Shown one piece after another: positions 18,825-27,775 of a DNA stretch of 64,000 nt (the first letter of the stretch is position 1; every line of letters starts with the position of its first letter). The stretch comes from Polaromonas eurypsychrophila. GTDB taxonomy: Bacteria; Pseudomonadota; Gammaproteobacteria; Burkholderiales; Burkholderiaceae_C. The position numbers and the translations under genes are program-made. The notes beneath the pieces were generated by a model. That model was not told where the DNA came from. It ran no database searches and was given only the letters and a program-made list of their open reading frames with translations. The stretch is from the NCBI RefSeq assembly GCF_014641715.1, contig NZ_BMIG01000001.1:1-64000 (forward strand), read 5' to 3'.

Positions 18825-19409
18825 ATGAGCATCTCTCCCTATTTTCTCGACCTGCGCTCGGCCTACCAGTCCGAAATTGATGACCTGCGTTTCGACTCCG
18901 AAGGGCGCGACGTGTTGCAGCAGCGACTGGCTGGTAAACGCCAGCAGATCGCCTTTCTCGTCCAGATGATGGACATCAGTCCGGAGATGGTCGCTGTCGT
19001 GTTTCACCGGGGTTTCGACTTCACAAACAAGTCCGTGATGGAGCACTTGCTCACGCATGACGAGGCCAGCTTTCCGTCGTTGAACAGTTTGGCCGGCGAT
19101 TTTGCCCTCCTGCCCTGGGCCCAGGACCTGGCCGATATCGTTTTGCAGGCGCCCGGTGGTGACAAATTCCTGACGCTGGCTGCCGGTCTGGAATACATGG
19201 CCGGCCTGCCGGTCGCTGCCGGCATCATCGTCAGCGACCAAGACGGCGATGAGGATGAGGATGAGGACGACAACAGCGACCAGGATGGCGACGATGAACT
19301 GGTGATTTTTGAGGACGATGGCGAGGGCGGCCAGGGCAGCGATGCCCGCGCACGCCAGGAAGCCGGTGCCGACTGGCTGGTCCAGCAGGGCTTCGACCAG
19401 AAAGACTGA
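18825..19409 (+). CDS. Unrecognised acidic protein with an Asp-rich segment
   Basis: This 194-residue protein matches no family I recognise. The first 140 residues look globular and largely helical (SISPYFLDLRSAYQSEIDDL). A segment at about 138-170 is almost all Asp, Glu and Gly (DQDGDEDEDEDDNSDQDGDD), followed by a short helical tail. There is no signal peptide or membrane segment. The acidic segment could bind cations, basic proteins or mimic nucleic acid; this is speculation. It lies 40 bases after the J-domain gene and 33 before the next. Confidence 0.6.
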   Translation: MSISPYFLDLRSAYQSEIDDLRFDSEGRDVLQQRLAGKRQQIAFLVQMMDISPEMVAVVFHRGFDFTNKSVMEHLLTHDEASFPSLNSLAGDFALLPWAQDLADIVLQAPGGDKFLTLAAGLEYMAGLPVAAGIIVSDQDGDEDEDEDDNSDQDGDDELVIFEDDGEGGQGSDARARQEAGADWLVQQGFDQKD

Positions 19410-19442
19410 AGCAAGCGCCATGAGCCAGAAAGTGAAACCCTG

Positions 19443-20198
19443 ATGAGCAAACATCTCGCCCTGATCGAAAAAACCCAAAGCCTGATTGCGGCCGGCGATA
19501 TCGTGGGTGCCGAGTCGGCCCTGGTGGAACTGGCCGATGCCGAAGGGGATGGCGCGCTGATGGTGGTGCTGGAGCAGTTGCCGCCCAAGGACGTGCTGGC
19601 GGTGATCCGTGAGTACGACAACTCCCGCGAGTCTGTGGTCGGCCTGCTGGTGTCGCCCGCCCAGTTCGCCCGCGCCGTGGTGATCGAAAAACTCTACAAG
19701 GACCTGACCCGCACCCATCTGCGCGGCATGGTCAATGCGGTGATCTTTCGGGAGGATGCGGAGCCGGTGGAATTCCTTACGGCCATTGGTGACCTCGATG
19801 GTGGCGCTGAAGCCCTGGCCGACTACTTCTCCGACCAGTGGAGCCGGGTCGAGGGTTTTGCGCGCAGCGGCAGTTTTGATCCGGCCGACGAGTACGGCAA
19901 GATGTTGTCGCAGTCTGCGCTGCTGGCCTCTGCCTACGAGCGGCCGCGTATTCAGCAGGATGAAATCGCCGACCGCGACTGGATGCAGCTCGCGTGGATA
20001 CTGCGTTACGAATTGCCGGACCTGTTCATTGAAATGCTGATGGTGCTGCGGGCCAAGGTCAGTGCGCACCAGGCAGCCGCTTCCGACGAGGAAGATGAAG
20101 AAGATAGCGAGGACGACGGCAAGGTCGAGACCGGCGACACCGATCGGGGCAAGGCCACACCGACGGCGCGTGAGTCCGACGAGGAATCGGCGATCTGA
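19443..20198 (+). CDS. Unrecognised helical protein with acidic tail
   Basis: This 251-residue protein appears all-helical. Residues 1-100 (GDIVGAESALVELADAEGD, LEQLPPKDVLAVIREYDNS) look like repeated helical hairpins resembling superhelical domains such as the MgtE N domain, but the similarity is weak. The last ~40 residues are strongly acidic (SDEEDEEDSEDDGKVE), echoing the acidic segment of the preceding protein. It lies third in the J-domain block, 14 bases before the next gene. The function is unknown. Confidence 0.6.
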   Translation: MSKHLALIEKTQSLIAAGDIVGAESALVELADAEGDGALMVVLEQLPPKDVLAVIREYDNSRESVVGLLVSPAQFARAVVIEKLYKDLTRTHLRGMVNAVIFREDAEPVEFLTAIGDLDGGAEALADYFSDQWSRVEGFARSGSFDPADEYGKMLSQSALLASAYERPRIQQDEIADRDWMQLAWILRYELPDLFIEMLMVLRAKVSAHQAAASDEEDEEDSEDDGKVETGDTDRGKATPTARESDEESAI

Positions 20199-20212
20199 AC
20201 TTGCACCCTCCC

Positions 20213-21424
20213 ATGTCTTCGCCTTCTGCCGTTTCGCTTTACGACGCCCGACCTTTTTTCGAAAAGGCGTTGCAGCATGGCGTGGTACACGGCATCATCG
20301 GCCCCGAAAAAATCGAGGCCATGCGGGTCGAGGGCCCCAAGGGTTTGGTGCAGATTGCGCGTTATTTCGGCAACGAGTTCCTGCGCCCTGAGCTTGAAAA
20401 AGCCCGCGACCGCATGGTCAACCTGATCAGCCTGTACCTGGAAAGCAGTTGCGACGGCGACGTCCAGCAGGGGGCCGAGTCGCTGCGCGATTTTTCGCTG
20501 TTGTCGCGCTCCAAGGGCGGTTCGGACATGCTCAAGGCCCTGATTGCCATGCCGCAGAACAGCCACTTCGGCATGAATGAGCGCGGCGGCTTCAGCGACG
20601 AACACATTCCGCTGCTGGCCAAATGGTCGCTGCGCAGCCTGACCGATTACCAGGCCGAACTCGCCCGGCGCAGCCAGGTAGCGCAGGTGGTGGATGCGGC
20701 CCTGTGGCTGGCCGGCGAGCTCGGCATGGATGCGGCCGACCTCGAAGAGGCGGGCAAGGATGCCGAGGCCGTCATTCGCAGCGCCTTGCTGGTTTTGGCT
20801 TCTGGCCGCACCGAGATGCCCGACTGGCCCGCGTTTGAAAAAATGATCGTCGCCCTGCGCAAAAAACACGCGGCGGAGCCGGCTGCGCTACCGCTTGCCG
20901 TTCCTAAAAAACTGCCAGCCCACCTGCGGGCGGTGGTGGAGGCGGCGCGCCAGTCGGTGATGGCCGACGCGCCCAAAATCCTCGATGCCGCCTTGCCGGT
21001 GCGCATTTTGTTCGACCGCAGCCCGGCTTTCATGGGGCGTTACTTCTGGATCGAAGATGCTCTGGCCGAGGTCGATCACCATGACCGCGCGGCATCCACG
21101 GCCTGGAACAAGGTCACCGGCGGCAATGCCGACGACGGTTCGCTGCTGACCCTGTTCCTTTGCGTGGCGGCCGGTTCCACGCCCAAAACCATGCTGGCCG
21201 AAAAAAGTGCCACGGCGCTGCTGCGCAAAATCCGCAAGTCCGGCTTCCACCCGGCGCTGGCGCACCAGTACATCGCGGACCATGCGCCGGTGCAGCACCA
21301 GGACGCGTATGCCAGCTTGTGGGAGGCTTTTGTGGACGAAGCGCAGGCCACGCTGGAAAGCGATGCGGTACACGCGCTGAACGACGCGCTGGCGCTGCTG
21401 CGGCGGGAATGTCATGTGACATAG
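20213..21424 (+). CDS. Unrecognised 403-residue helical protein
   Basis: No family is recognised. The protein is soluble and mostly helical, with AMRVEGPKGLVQIARYFGNE near the N-terminus and long amphipathic helices such as RPELEKARDRMVNLISLYLE. It is the last and largest gene of the block that starts with the J-domain protein and is probably co-transcribed with it. ATG 20213 is used; a frame from 20201 adds four residues. No catalytic motif is evident. Confidence 0.6.
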   Translation: MSSPSAVSLYDARPFFEKALQHGVVHGIIGPEKIEAMRVEGPKGLVQIARYFGNEFLRPELEKARDRMVNLISLYLESSCDGDVQQGAESLRDFSLLSRSKGGSDMLKALIAMPQNSHFGMNERGGFSDEHIPLLAKWSLRSLTDYQAELARRSQVAQVVDAALWLAGELGMDAADLEEAGKDAEAVIRSALLVLASGRTEMPDWPAFEKMIVALRKKHAAEPAALPLAVPKKLPAHLRAVVEAARQSVMADAPKILDAALPVRILFDRSPAFMGRYFWIEDALAEVDHHDRAASTAWNKVTGGNADDGSLLTLFLCVAAGSTPKTMLAEKSATALLRKIRKSGFHPALAHQYIADHAPVQHQDAYASLWEAFVDEAQATLESDAVHALNDALALLRRECHVT

Positions 21425-21471
21425 ACGATTTGCGGCTGGGGTGGCGAAACACGTTTTTTCATTAGGTATTT

Positions 21472-21521
21472 CGCGCTCCAGCCCTTGTCCCGTATGTGTG
21501 AGAAGCTATTGAATTTATAGC
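21472..21521 (+). repeat. Mini-element copy (between genes)
   Basis: This copy reads CCAGCCCTTGTCCCG then AAGCTATTGAATTTATAGC. It lies 48 bases after the stop of the 403-residue gene. Confidence 0.7.
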
Positions 21522-21540
21522 GAATTCATTGCGCTGACTG

Positions 21541-21567
21541 TCATCCCGGACTTGATCCGGGATCCAT
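21541..21567. repeat. Short palindromic repeat, one arm
   Basis: The sequence TCATCCCGGACTTGATCCGG with GATCCAT is the core of a palindromic repeat family that also occurs at 45128-45215, 56884-56938 and 60871-60968. Only one arm is present here. Confidence 0.75.
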
Positions 21568-21610
21568 ATGGGCGAACTACTTATCTACTTCGTAGCATGC
21601 GAGTTTGCGA

Positions 21611-22053
21611 ACAAGCCGGGTCTCGCCCCGGCGGGCGACTCACTTTCTCTTGCTTCGCCAAGAGAAAGTAAGCAAAGAGAAGGCGACCCGATGGTCTGGG
21701 TCCCTCCGTTTCGCTGCGGGCAACCTACGGTGCTCGCCGAAAATGGGGTCGAGCTCGAACTCGCCTTTGGCTCAAACAATCGCTCGTCCTGATCCGTTTT
21801 CGACTGTGCTCCTCGGCCCAACCCGACGGGTGGCAGAGAAAACCAAATACCAGAGACAGAATCCGGAGCAGAAGAAGCGCGCAGCGCTTCTTCTGCAGGA
21901 ATCCCAACAGACAGCCATGTTTGCACGCGAGCGCAGCACACGTAGCCAAATGAAGTCCCCCTCCATCGCCCAGCGGGGCGAGGGAGGGGTTAGGGGTGGA
22001 AGTGGGGAGTCAGACCTACTGTCCAGAACGGACCGCAGGCGCAGCGTGATGCC
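21611..22053 (+). repeat. ~450-bp structured element, copy 1
   Basis: This 443-bp segment matches 36254-36710 in reverse complement over its whole length, with clearly high identity by eye. It is built of strong hairpins: CCGGG/CCCGG near 21616, an 11-bp stem at 21642-21652/21659-21669, a 13-bp stem at 21868-21880/21884-21896, and a GC-rich stem near 21958-21990. Short ORFs across it are not conserved as proteins. It lies between convergent genes, 21 bases past the VWA gene stop. Apart from the two small repeats, the 21425-22073 gap holds nothing else I recognise. Confidence 0.85.
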
Positions 22054-22073
22054 GGAGCAGGCAGGAAGCGGAT

Positions 22074-23129
22074 TCAAAGAACCCGGTTAAACCACAGCAT
22101 CGACAGCGAGGCCGACAGCAAAGCCAGCACCGCCGCAGCGAGGGCCAGCAGGCCGGATATTTCGGTCTCTTTCTTCTCGACGGTGAGCCGCGAGCTCAGA
22201 GTTTCATAAACCTTTTTCAAGTCAGCCGCAGTACCGGCGTAGAAGTACTGGCCCTGGGTTTTGGTGGCGATGGCCTTGAGGGTTTCCTCGTCGAGCTTGA
22301 CGCGCATGGACCAGCCTTCAAAACCGATGGTTTCGCCGTCAACCGTCCCCACCCCCACGGTGTAGACACGCACGCCGTGGTCAGCGGCAATCTTCGCCGC
22401 CTCCAGCGGGTCCACGCCGGTGGTTCGCTGGCCGTCCGTCAGCAGGATGATGGCGCCGGAACCGTAGGAGCCGGGTGCGACCGGGGTGAAGTCCTTTTTG
22501 GGCTCCTTGGGCACCTGATCGATGGCGACGCCGCTGCTGCGGTTGCGCCCGTAGGTCAGCGACGCCAGATCAATACCGGCGTTGGGAAGCAACTCACCCA
22601 GTGACACCACGATGGCATTGCCGATGGCGGTGGCGCGTTGCATCTGGAACTTGTCAATCGCCGTCACCAGGTCTTCCCGGCTCAGGGTGGCCGGCTGCAC
22701 CACTGACGCGGTGCCGGCAAAAGCCACGATCCCGACACGCACGCTGCGCGGCAGCTCGACCAGAAAGGCCTTGGCTGCGTTTTGCGAAGCAACCAGCCGG
22801 TTCGGCAGAACATCGGTAGCACGCATGCTGCCGGACACGTCCATCGCGAGGATGATGGTTTCCTGCTGAGATGGCAGGGTAATCACCGCAAACGGCCGTG
22901 CCGCGGCCAGCAGCATCGCCGCCATGGCCAGCAAAAAAAGCAGCGGCGGGATGTGGCGCCGGAAGGTCTGCCCGGCGCCCATGGCTTCGCGCACGATGGA
23001 CAGGCTGGCATAACGCAGCGCCATCTTTTTCTTGCGCCGCAGCAGCCAGACATACAGCAGGATCAGCAGCGGTAGCGCCAGCATCAACCAGAGAAACTGG
23101 GGCCAGAGAAAGTTGACGGGTGAGTTCAT
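22074..23129 (-). CDS. VWA-domain membrane protein (BatA-like)
   Basis: This 351-residue protein has two N-terminal membrane helices (about 8-30 and 60-78), a von Willebrand A domain with the metal site DVSGSM (Asp97) and further motif words GIVAFAG and LLTDGQRTTG, and a C-terminal helix at about 325-345. The layout is that of BatA/BatB-type proteins (Aerotolerance-related). It closes a MoxR-DUF58-VWA cluster. In such clusters the AAA ATPase is thought to remodel or load metal or cofactor into a partner with help from the VWA protein; the client here is unknown. Confidence 0.9.
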   Translation of the reverse strand: MNSPVNFLWPQFLWLMLALPLLILLYVWLLRRKKKMALRYASLSIVREAMGAGQTFRRHIPPLLFLLAMAAMLLAAARPFAVITLPSQQETIILAMDVSGSMRATDVLPNRLVASQNAAKAFLVELPRSVRVGIVAFAGTASVVQPATLSREDLVTAIDKFQMQRATAIGNAIVVSLGELLPNAGIDLASLTYGRNRSSGVAIDQVPKEPKKDFTPVAPGSYGSGAIILLTDGQRTTGVDPLEAAKIAADHGVRVYTVGVGTVDGETIGFEGWSMRVKLDEETLKAIATKTQGQYFYAGTAADLKKVYETLSSRLTVEKKETEISGLLALAAAVLALLSASLSMLWFNRVL

Positions 23130-23153
23130 GGAAGGGACTTCTGCGGGCCGCGC

Positions 23154-24167
23154 TCAGGCGGCCGCCTTGAGATGGTCGGGCAGCTTGCGCTGGCCTTTGC
23201 CGGCGGCGCCGGACGACTGGCCGCGGCGCTTGCGAAGTTCGGTAAAACGCATGATGGCGTCCACCAGGTCGCCGTCGGTGGACAACTCCAGCGCATCGAC
23301 ACCGGCACGCATCAGCGCCTGTCGCAGATCGGCTTCACGCTGCGCGGCGATACGCGTGAAGCGTTTGCGAAAGCCCGCATCGTGGGTGTCCACCAGCAAC
23401 TGCTCGCCGGTTTCGGCATCGCGGATCGGGATCAGGCCGAGGTCGGGCAGTTCCAGCTCCAGTGGGTCGAGCAGGCGCACGGCGACCACCTCGTGACGCT
23501 GGGCCAGTTGGCCCAGGGTTTTTTCCCAGCCCGGCTCGCTGATGAAATCCGACACCACAAACACCGTCGAGCGCCGGCGCAGCAGTCTGGCAGCCGAGCG
23601 CAGCAGGTCGTCCAGCCGCGTCGTGGTGCTGCCGGTGGGCTCGGGGCGTGTCTGCATCGCATGCAACATGTGCAGCACATGTGGCCGGCCGCCACGCGCG
23701 GGCAGCACGGTGTCCACGCCGCTGCCGTAAAGCATGGCGCCGACGCGGTTGCCGTGACGCGTGAGCATGCGCGCCAGCACGGTGACGAATTCAGCCGAGA
23801 CCTGGCTTTTTCGCTGGTTGCCGGACCCGAAATCAACCGAAGGACTCAGGTCCAGCAAAAACCAACTGGCCATCTCGCGGTCTTCGGTGAACACGCGCAC
23901 ATGCGGCAGCTGCAAACGCGCAGTGACGTTCCAGTCGATGTGGCGCACGTCGTCGTGATGCTGGTACTCGCGCAGGTCGGCCAGGTCCATGCCGGTGCCA
24001 CGCATCAGCGTGCGGTAGTCGCCCTGCAGCAGGCCGTCTAGCCGGCGCAGCACGGTCCACTCCAGGCGGCGCAAAACATGTTCGGCGCCCACAAGTGGCT
24101 GCGCCGATGCCCGGACGGAGGCCTCGGCCGCTTCGGGTTGTTCAGATTTGCGAAACCAATTTTTCAT
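23154..24167 (-). CDS. DUF58 domain protein
   Basis: This 337-residue protein carries the DUF58 signature: a region with GTGMDLADLREYQHHDDVRH and IDWNVTARL, then ASWFLLDLSPSVDFGSGN, which is an incomplete VWA-like metal site. It is soluble here, lacking the membrane helices of some relatives. It sits between MoxR and VWA genes. ATG 24167 is used rather than a TTG two codons upstream. Confidence 0.9.
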   Translation of the reverse strand: MKNWFRKSEQPEAAEASVRASAQPLVGAEHVLRRLEWTVLRRLDGLLQGDYRTLMRGTGMDLADLREYQHHDDVRHIDWNVTARLQLPHVRVFTEDREMASWFLLDLSPSVDFGSGNQRKSQVSAEFVTVLARMLTRHGNRVGAMLYGSGVDTVLPARGGRPHVLHMLHAMQTRPEPTGSTTTRLDDLLRSAARLLRRRSTVFVVSDFISEPGWEKTLGQLAQRHEVVAVRLLDPLELELPDLGLIPIRDAETGEQLLVDTHDAGFRKRFTRIAAQREADLRQALMRAGVDALELSTDGDLVDAIMRFTELRKRRGQSSGAAGKGQRKLPDHLKAAA

Positions 24168-24173
24168 GATCAA

Positions 24174-24352
24174 TGGAAGTCACGCCCTTCAGGGCCATCC
24201 TTCGACAGTCTCAGGACGAACGGAGTTGCGCGAATGTGGGCTTCGATCCAGACCAGCCAGGGCCGCAGAACCGGCTTTGCCGGGCTGCAGGCGCAGCGCC
24301 CCCTCGGGGGGCAGAGAGCTACGCGCAGCGAGCGATCGTGGGGGCCGCATAT
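24174..24352. repeat. Spacer made of dispersed repeats
   Basis: The gap between MoxR and DUF58 genes holds TTCGACAGTCTCAGGACGAA (24201-24220), a widely dispersed repeat word, then at 24261-24346 a copy of the GC-rich repeat (GCGCCCCCTCGGGGGGCAGA and GAGCGATCGTGGGGGCC) also found inside recJ and after lspA. The two genes would be co-transcribed through it. Confidence 0.7.
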
Positions 24353-25363
<1,011 letters not shown>

Positions 25364-25375
25364 GGGTGCGGGTCC

Positions 25376-26287
25376 TTAGAAAGGGGTCAGGCCGACGGCC
25401 GCAGCGGCGTTTTCAATTGGTACCGCAAACGCAATGCCGACAAAACTGCGCTGCTGGTTGGGGTTCAGGATGGCGGTGACGATGCCGACCACCTCACCGT
25501 CCATGGTGACCAGCGGTCCGCCCGAGTTGCCGGGGTTGGCGGCCGCGTCGAACTGGATCAGGTTGCGGATGTCCTGCTTGCCTTCGGGCGAGCGGAAGGT
25601 GCGTTTGAGGCCGGAGATCACGCCGGACGAGGCCGAAGGCCCGATGCCAAAGGGGTAGCCGACAGCCAGCACATGGTCTCCGGGCGCGAGGTCGCCGGTC
25701 GAGCGCATTGTCGCCGCAATCATGTCGTCGGGGATGGTGTGCGCCTGCAGCACCGCCAGGTCGTTTTCCGGCTGCAGGCCGGTGATGTGCGCCGTGGACT
25801 CCAGCCCGTCGGCAAACACCACCTTGATGGTATGCGCGCCCTGCACCACGTGCAGGTTGGTCAGGATGATGCCCTTGTCAACGATCACCACGCCAGTGCC
25901 GACGCCGAATTCCACGTCTTCCTTGCCGTCCTTGCTTTTGCCGTAAGACATCACGCGCACCACCGAGGGACGGATCGCGTCATAGGCCCTGGCCACCGCC
26001 GACGGCAGCTGTGTGGTTTCCAGGGTCTTGAGTACGGCGGCGTTGATGTCGTCCTGGGTCAGCTTGCGCGGCATGGTCCGCAGCGACAGCGACAGGCTCA
26101 GACACAGCAGGGCGGTCATCATCAACAGTGCCGACCAGAGCAGGCGCGGATTGGAGAGCGAGAAGAAGCGGGAGGCGGGCGACAGGGCCGGCGGGGGCGT
26201 GGCCGGCGCGGCCACAGCGGCGGGCGGTTCGCGCGCCGTGTCCGTGGAGGGTCTGCTGGAGCTGCTGTAGCGGACTGGCCTGCGCAT
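25376..26287 (-). CDS. Membrane-anchored trypsin-like serine protease without PDZ domain
   Basis: This 303-residue protein has a Pro/Ala-rich cytoplasmic N-terminus, one membrane helix at about 49-70 and a periplasmic HtrA/DegP-type S1C protease domain with the triad His146 (LTNLHVV), Asp176 (ENDLAVL) and Ser255 (NPGNSGGPLV). No PDZ domain follows; the protein ends just after the fold. I prefer ATG 26287, with AGGTG upstream; a GTG at 26296 is possible. As first gene of a protease-MoxR-DUF58-VWA cluster, it may process a client handled by the ATPase, but that is inference. Confidence 0.9.
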   Translation of the reverse strand: MRRPVRYSSSSRPSTDTAREPPAAVAAPATPPPALSPASRFFSLSNPRLLWSALLMMTALLCLSLSLSLRTMPRKLTQDDINAAVLKTLETTQLPSAVARAYDAIRPSVVRVMSYGKSKDGKEDVEFGVGTGVVIVDKGIILTNLHVVQGAHTIKVVFADGLESTAHITGLQPENDLAVLQAHTIPDDMIAATMRSTGDLAPGDHVLAVGYPFGIGPSASSGVISGLKRTFRSPEGKQDIRNLIQFDAAANPGNSGGPLVTMDGEVVGIVTAILNPNQQRSFVGIAFAVPIENAAAAVGLTPF

Positions 26288-26423
26288 CCTTGTCACCTGT
26301 AAATATTATTTTCTGGACTGACGATGCACGGTATCACGTCTTGTGCATCTCTGCATATTGTTCGGTCATGCGCGGGGGCATTTTCCCGGAAGATGCCCCT
26401 GACGATTGAGGCATCATTGGTTC

Positions 26424-27275
26424 ATGTCTGTCTGGATAGATACCCATTGCCACCTCGATGCTGCAGAGTTTGCCGGCGACCGCGCCGCCATGCGCGCACG
26501 GGCTGCCGCTGCGGGGGTGGCACTTTGCGTGCTGCCAGCGGTCGGGGTGTTCAACTTTGCGGCGGTGCGGGAACTGGCGCACCAGTTTGGCGACAGTTAT
26601 GCCCTGGGGATTCACCCGCTTTATGTCAAGCAGGCGGAGGACGGTGACCTGGCCCTGCTGGACGCTGAATTGGCGCTGCGGCGCTCAGACCCGCGGCTGG
26701 TGGCGGTGGGCGAAATCGGGCTCGACTATTTTGTGCCCGAGCTCAGTGAAAGCCCGTTGCGCGAGCGCCAGGAGCATTTTTACCGTGAGCAGCTTTTGCT
26801 GGCGCGCAAACATGGCCTGCCGGTGATCCTTCATGTGCGGCGTTCGGCCGACCGGCTGCTCAAACATCTGCGTGAACTGGCTCCGCCAGGCCTGGGCTGG
26901 CATGGCATAGGCCACGCCTTCAATGGCAGCGCGCAGCAGGCCGGCGAATTCATCAAGCTGGGCCTCAAGCTCGGTTTCGGCGGTGCGGTGACTTTCGAGC
27001 GCGCGCTGCAGTTGCGACGCCTGGCGGCTGAACTGCCGTTGTCCGCACTGGTGCTTGAAACGGACGCGCCCGATATTCCTCCGCACTGGCTGTACACCAC
27101 CGCTGAACAGCGCGCGCAAGGTCAGGCCCAGGGCCGCAACGAGCCGGCCGAGTTGCCGCGGATTGCTGCTGTGTTGGCGCAACTGCGCGGCCTGACTGTC
27201 GATGAACTGGCCGCAGCCAGCACCGCCAATGCCCTGTCGGCACTGCCCCGGTTGAAGCAGTTGCTGGCATGCTGA
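26424..27275 (+). CDS. TatD-family metal-dependent hydrolase
   Basis: This 283-residue TIM-barrel protein starts with WIDTHCHLD (His8 and His10 are metal ligands), then GEIGLDYF with the bridging Glu, VILHVRRSADRLLKHL, WHGIGHAFNGS, and LVLETDAPDIPPHW with the catalytic Asp. The family includes 3'-5' DNA exonucleases. The ATG at 26424 is chosen over a TTG at 26406 because the metal motif starts there in relatives. It overlaps the next gene by seven bases. Confidence 0.93.
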   Translation: MSVWIDTHCHLDAAEFAGDRAAMRARAAAAGVALCVLPAVGVFNFAAVRELAHQFGDSYALGIHPLYVKQAEDGDLALLDAELALRRSDPRLVAVGEIGLDYFVPELSESPLRERQEHFYREQLLLARKHGLPVILHVRRSADRLLKHLRELAPPGLGWHGIGHAFNGSAQQAGEFIKLGLKLGFGGAVTFERALQLRRLAAELPLSALVLETDAPDIPPHWLYTTAEQRAQGQAQGRNEPAELPRIAAVLAQLRGLTVDELAAASTANALSALPRLKQLLAC

Positions 27276-27769
27276 CCGGCCTGCCACCGCTGGTGTCCGA
27301 CCAGACCCGGCTGCTGATTCTGGGCAGTTTTCCGGGCGTGGCTTCGCTGGCGGCGCAGCAATACTACGGCCACCCACAAAACCAGTTCTGGCGGATTTTG
27401 CAAGCCATTTGGCCCTCCGGCCCATGTCCGGCGGGCGTGGATAGCTATCAAATTCGTAGCGAATGGCTGTTGGACAGAAAGCTCGGCGTCTGGGACGTGT
27501 ACGCGGCCTGCGAGCGTGAGGGCAGCCTGGACAGTCGCATCCGCAAGCCGGTGGTCAATGATTTTGCGGCGCTGCAGCAGCTGTGCCCGCAGCTTGAAGC
27601 GATCGCCCACAATGGTGGAGAAAGCTTCAAACATTCCCGCCACACTTCGCTGCTGGGTGTGCCGGTCTACAGGCTGCCATCCACCAGCCCGGCCAACGCT
27701 TCCTGGTCCTTCGCGCGCAAACTCGCGGCCTGGCGTGAGATTTTTGAAAAACACCAACTGACCGACTGA
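27269..27769 (+). CDS. DNA-deoxyinosine glycosylase (uracil-DNA glycosylase superfamily)
   Basis: The 166-residue protein has the pattern of hypoxanthine/deoxyinosine DNA glycosylases: ILGSFPGVASLAAQQYYGHP, NQFWRIL, LGVWDVYAACEREGSLDS and YRLPSTSPANAS. It would excise deaminated adenine from DNA. A mini-element (27400-27460) is read in frame here as roughly residues 45-64 (AIWPSGPCPAGVDSYQIRSE), between FWRIL and LGVWD, and the gene remains open. It overlaps tatD by seven bases. Confidence 0.85.
   Translation: MLTGLPPLVSDQTRLLILGSFPGVASLAAQQYYGHPQNQFWRILQAIWPSGPCPAGVDSYQIRSEWLLDRKLGVWDVYAACEREGSLDSRIRKPVVNDFAALQQLCPQLEAIAHNGGESFKHSRHTSLLGVPVYRLPSTSPANASWSFARKLAAWREIFEKHQLTD
27400..27460 (+). 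repeat. Mini-element copy inside the glycosylase gene
   Basis: GGCCCATGTCCGGCGGGCGT followed by AGCTATCAAATTCGTAGC matches the 15357-15421 and 61381-61430 copies. It is read through in frame, with frame 0 on AGC TAT. Confidence 0.7.
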
Positions 27770-27775
27770 CTGACG

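Noticed and set aside
18750..20069. 439-residue minus-strand frame opposite the J-domain block
   Set aside because: It mirrors the acidic codons as Ser/Leu-rich text and has no domain; the plus frames have ordered spacing and starts.
21605..22090. Predicted small proteins within the 450-bp repeat
   Set aside because: The frames overlap in several phases and differ between the two copies at indels; base-pair changes follow stems rather than codons.
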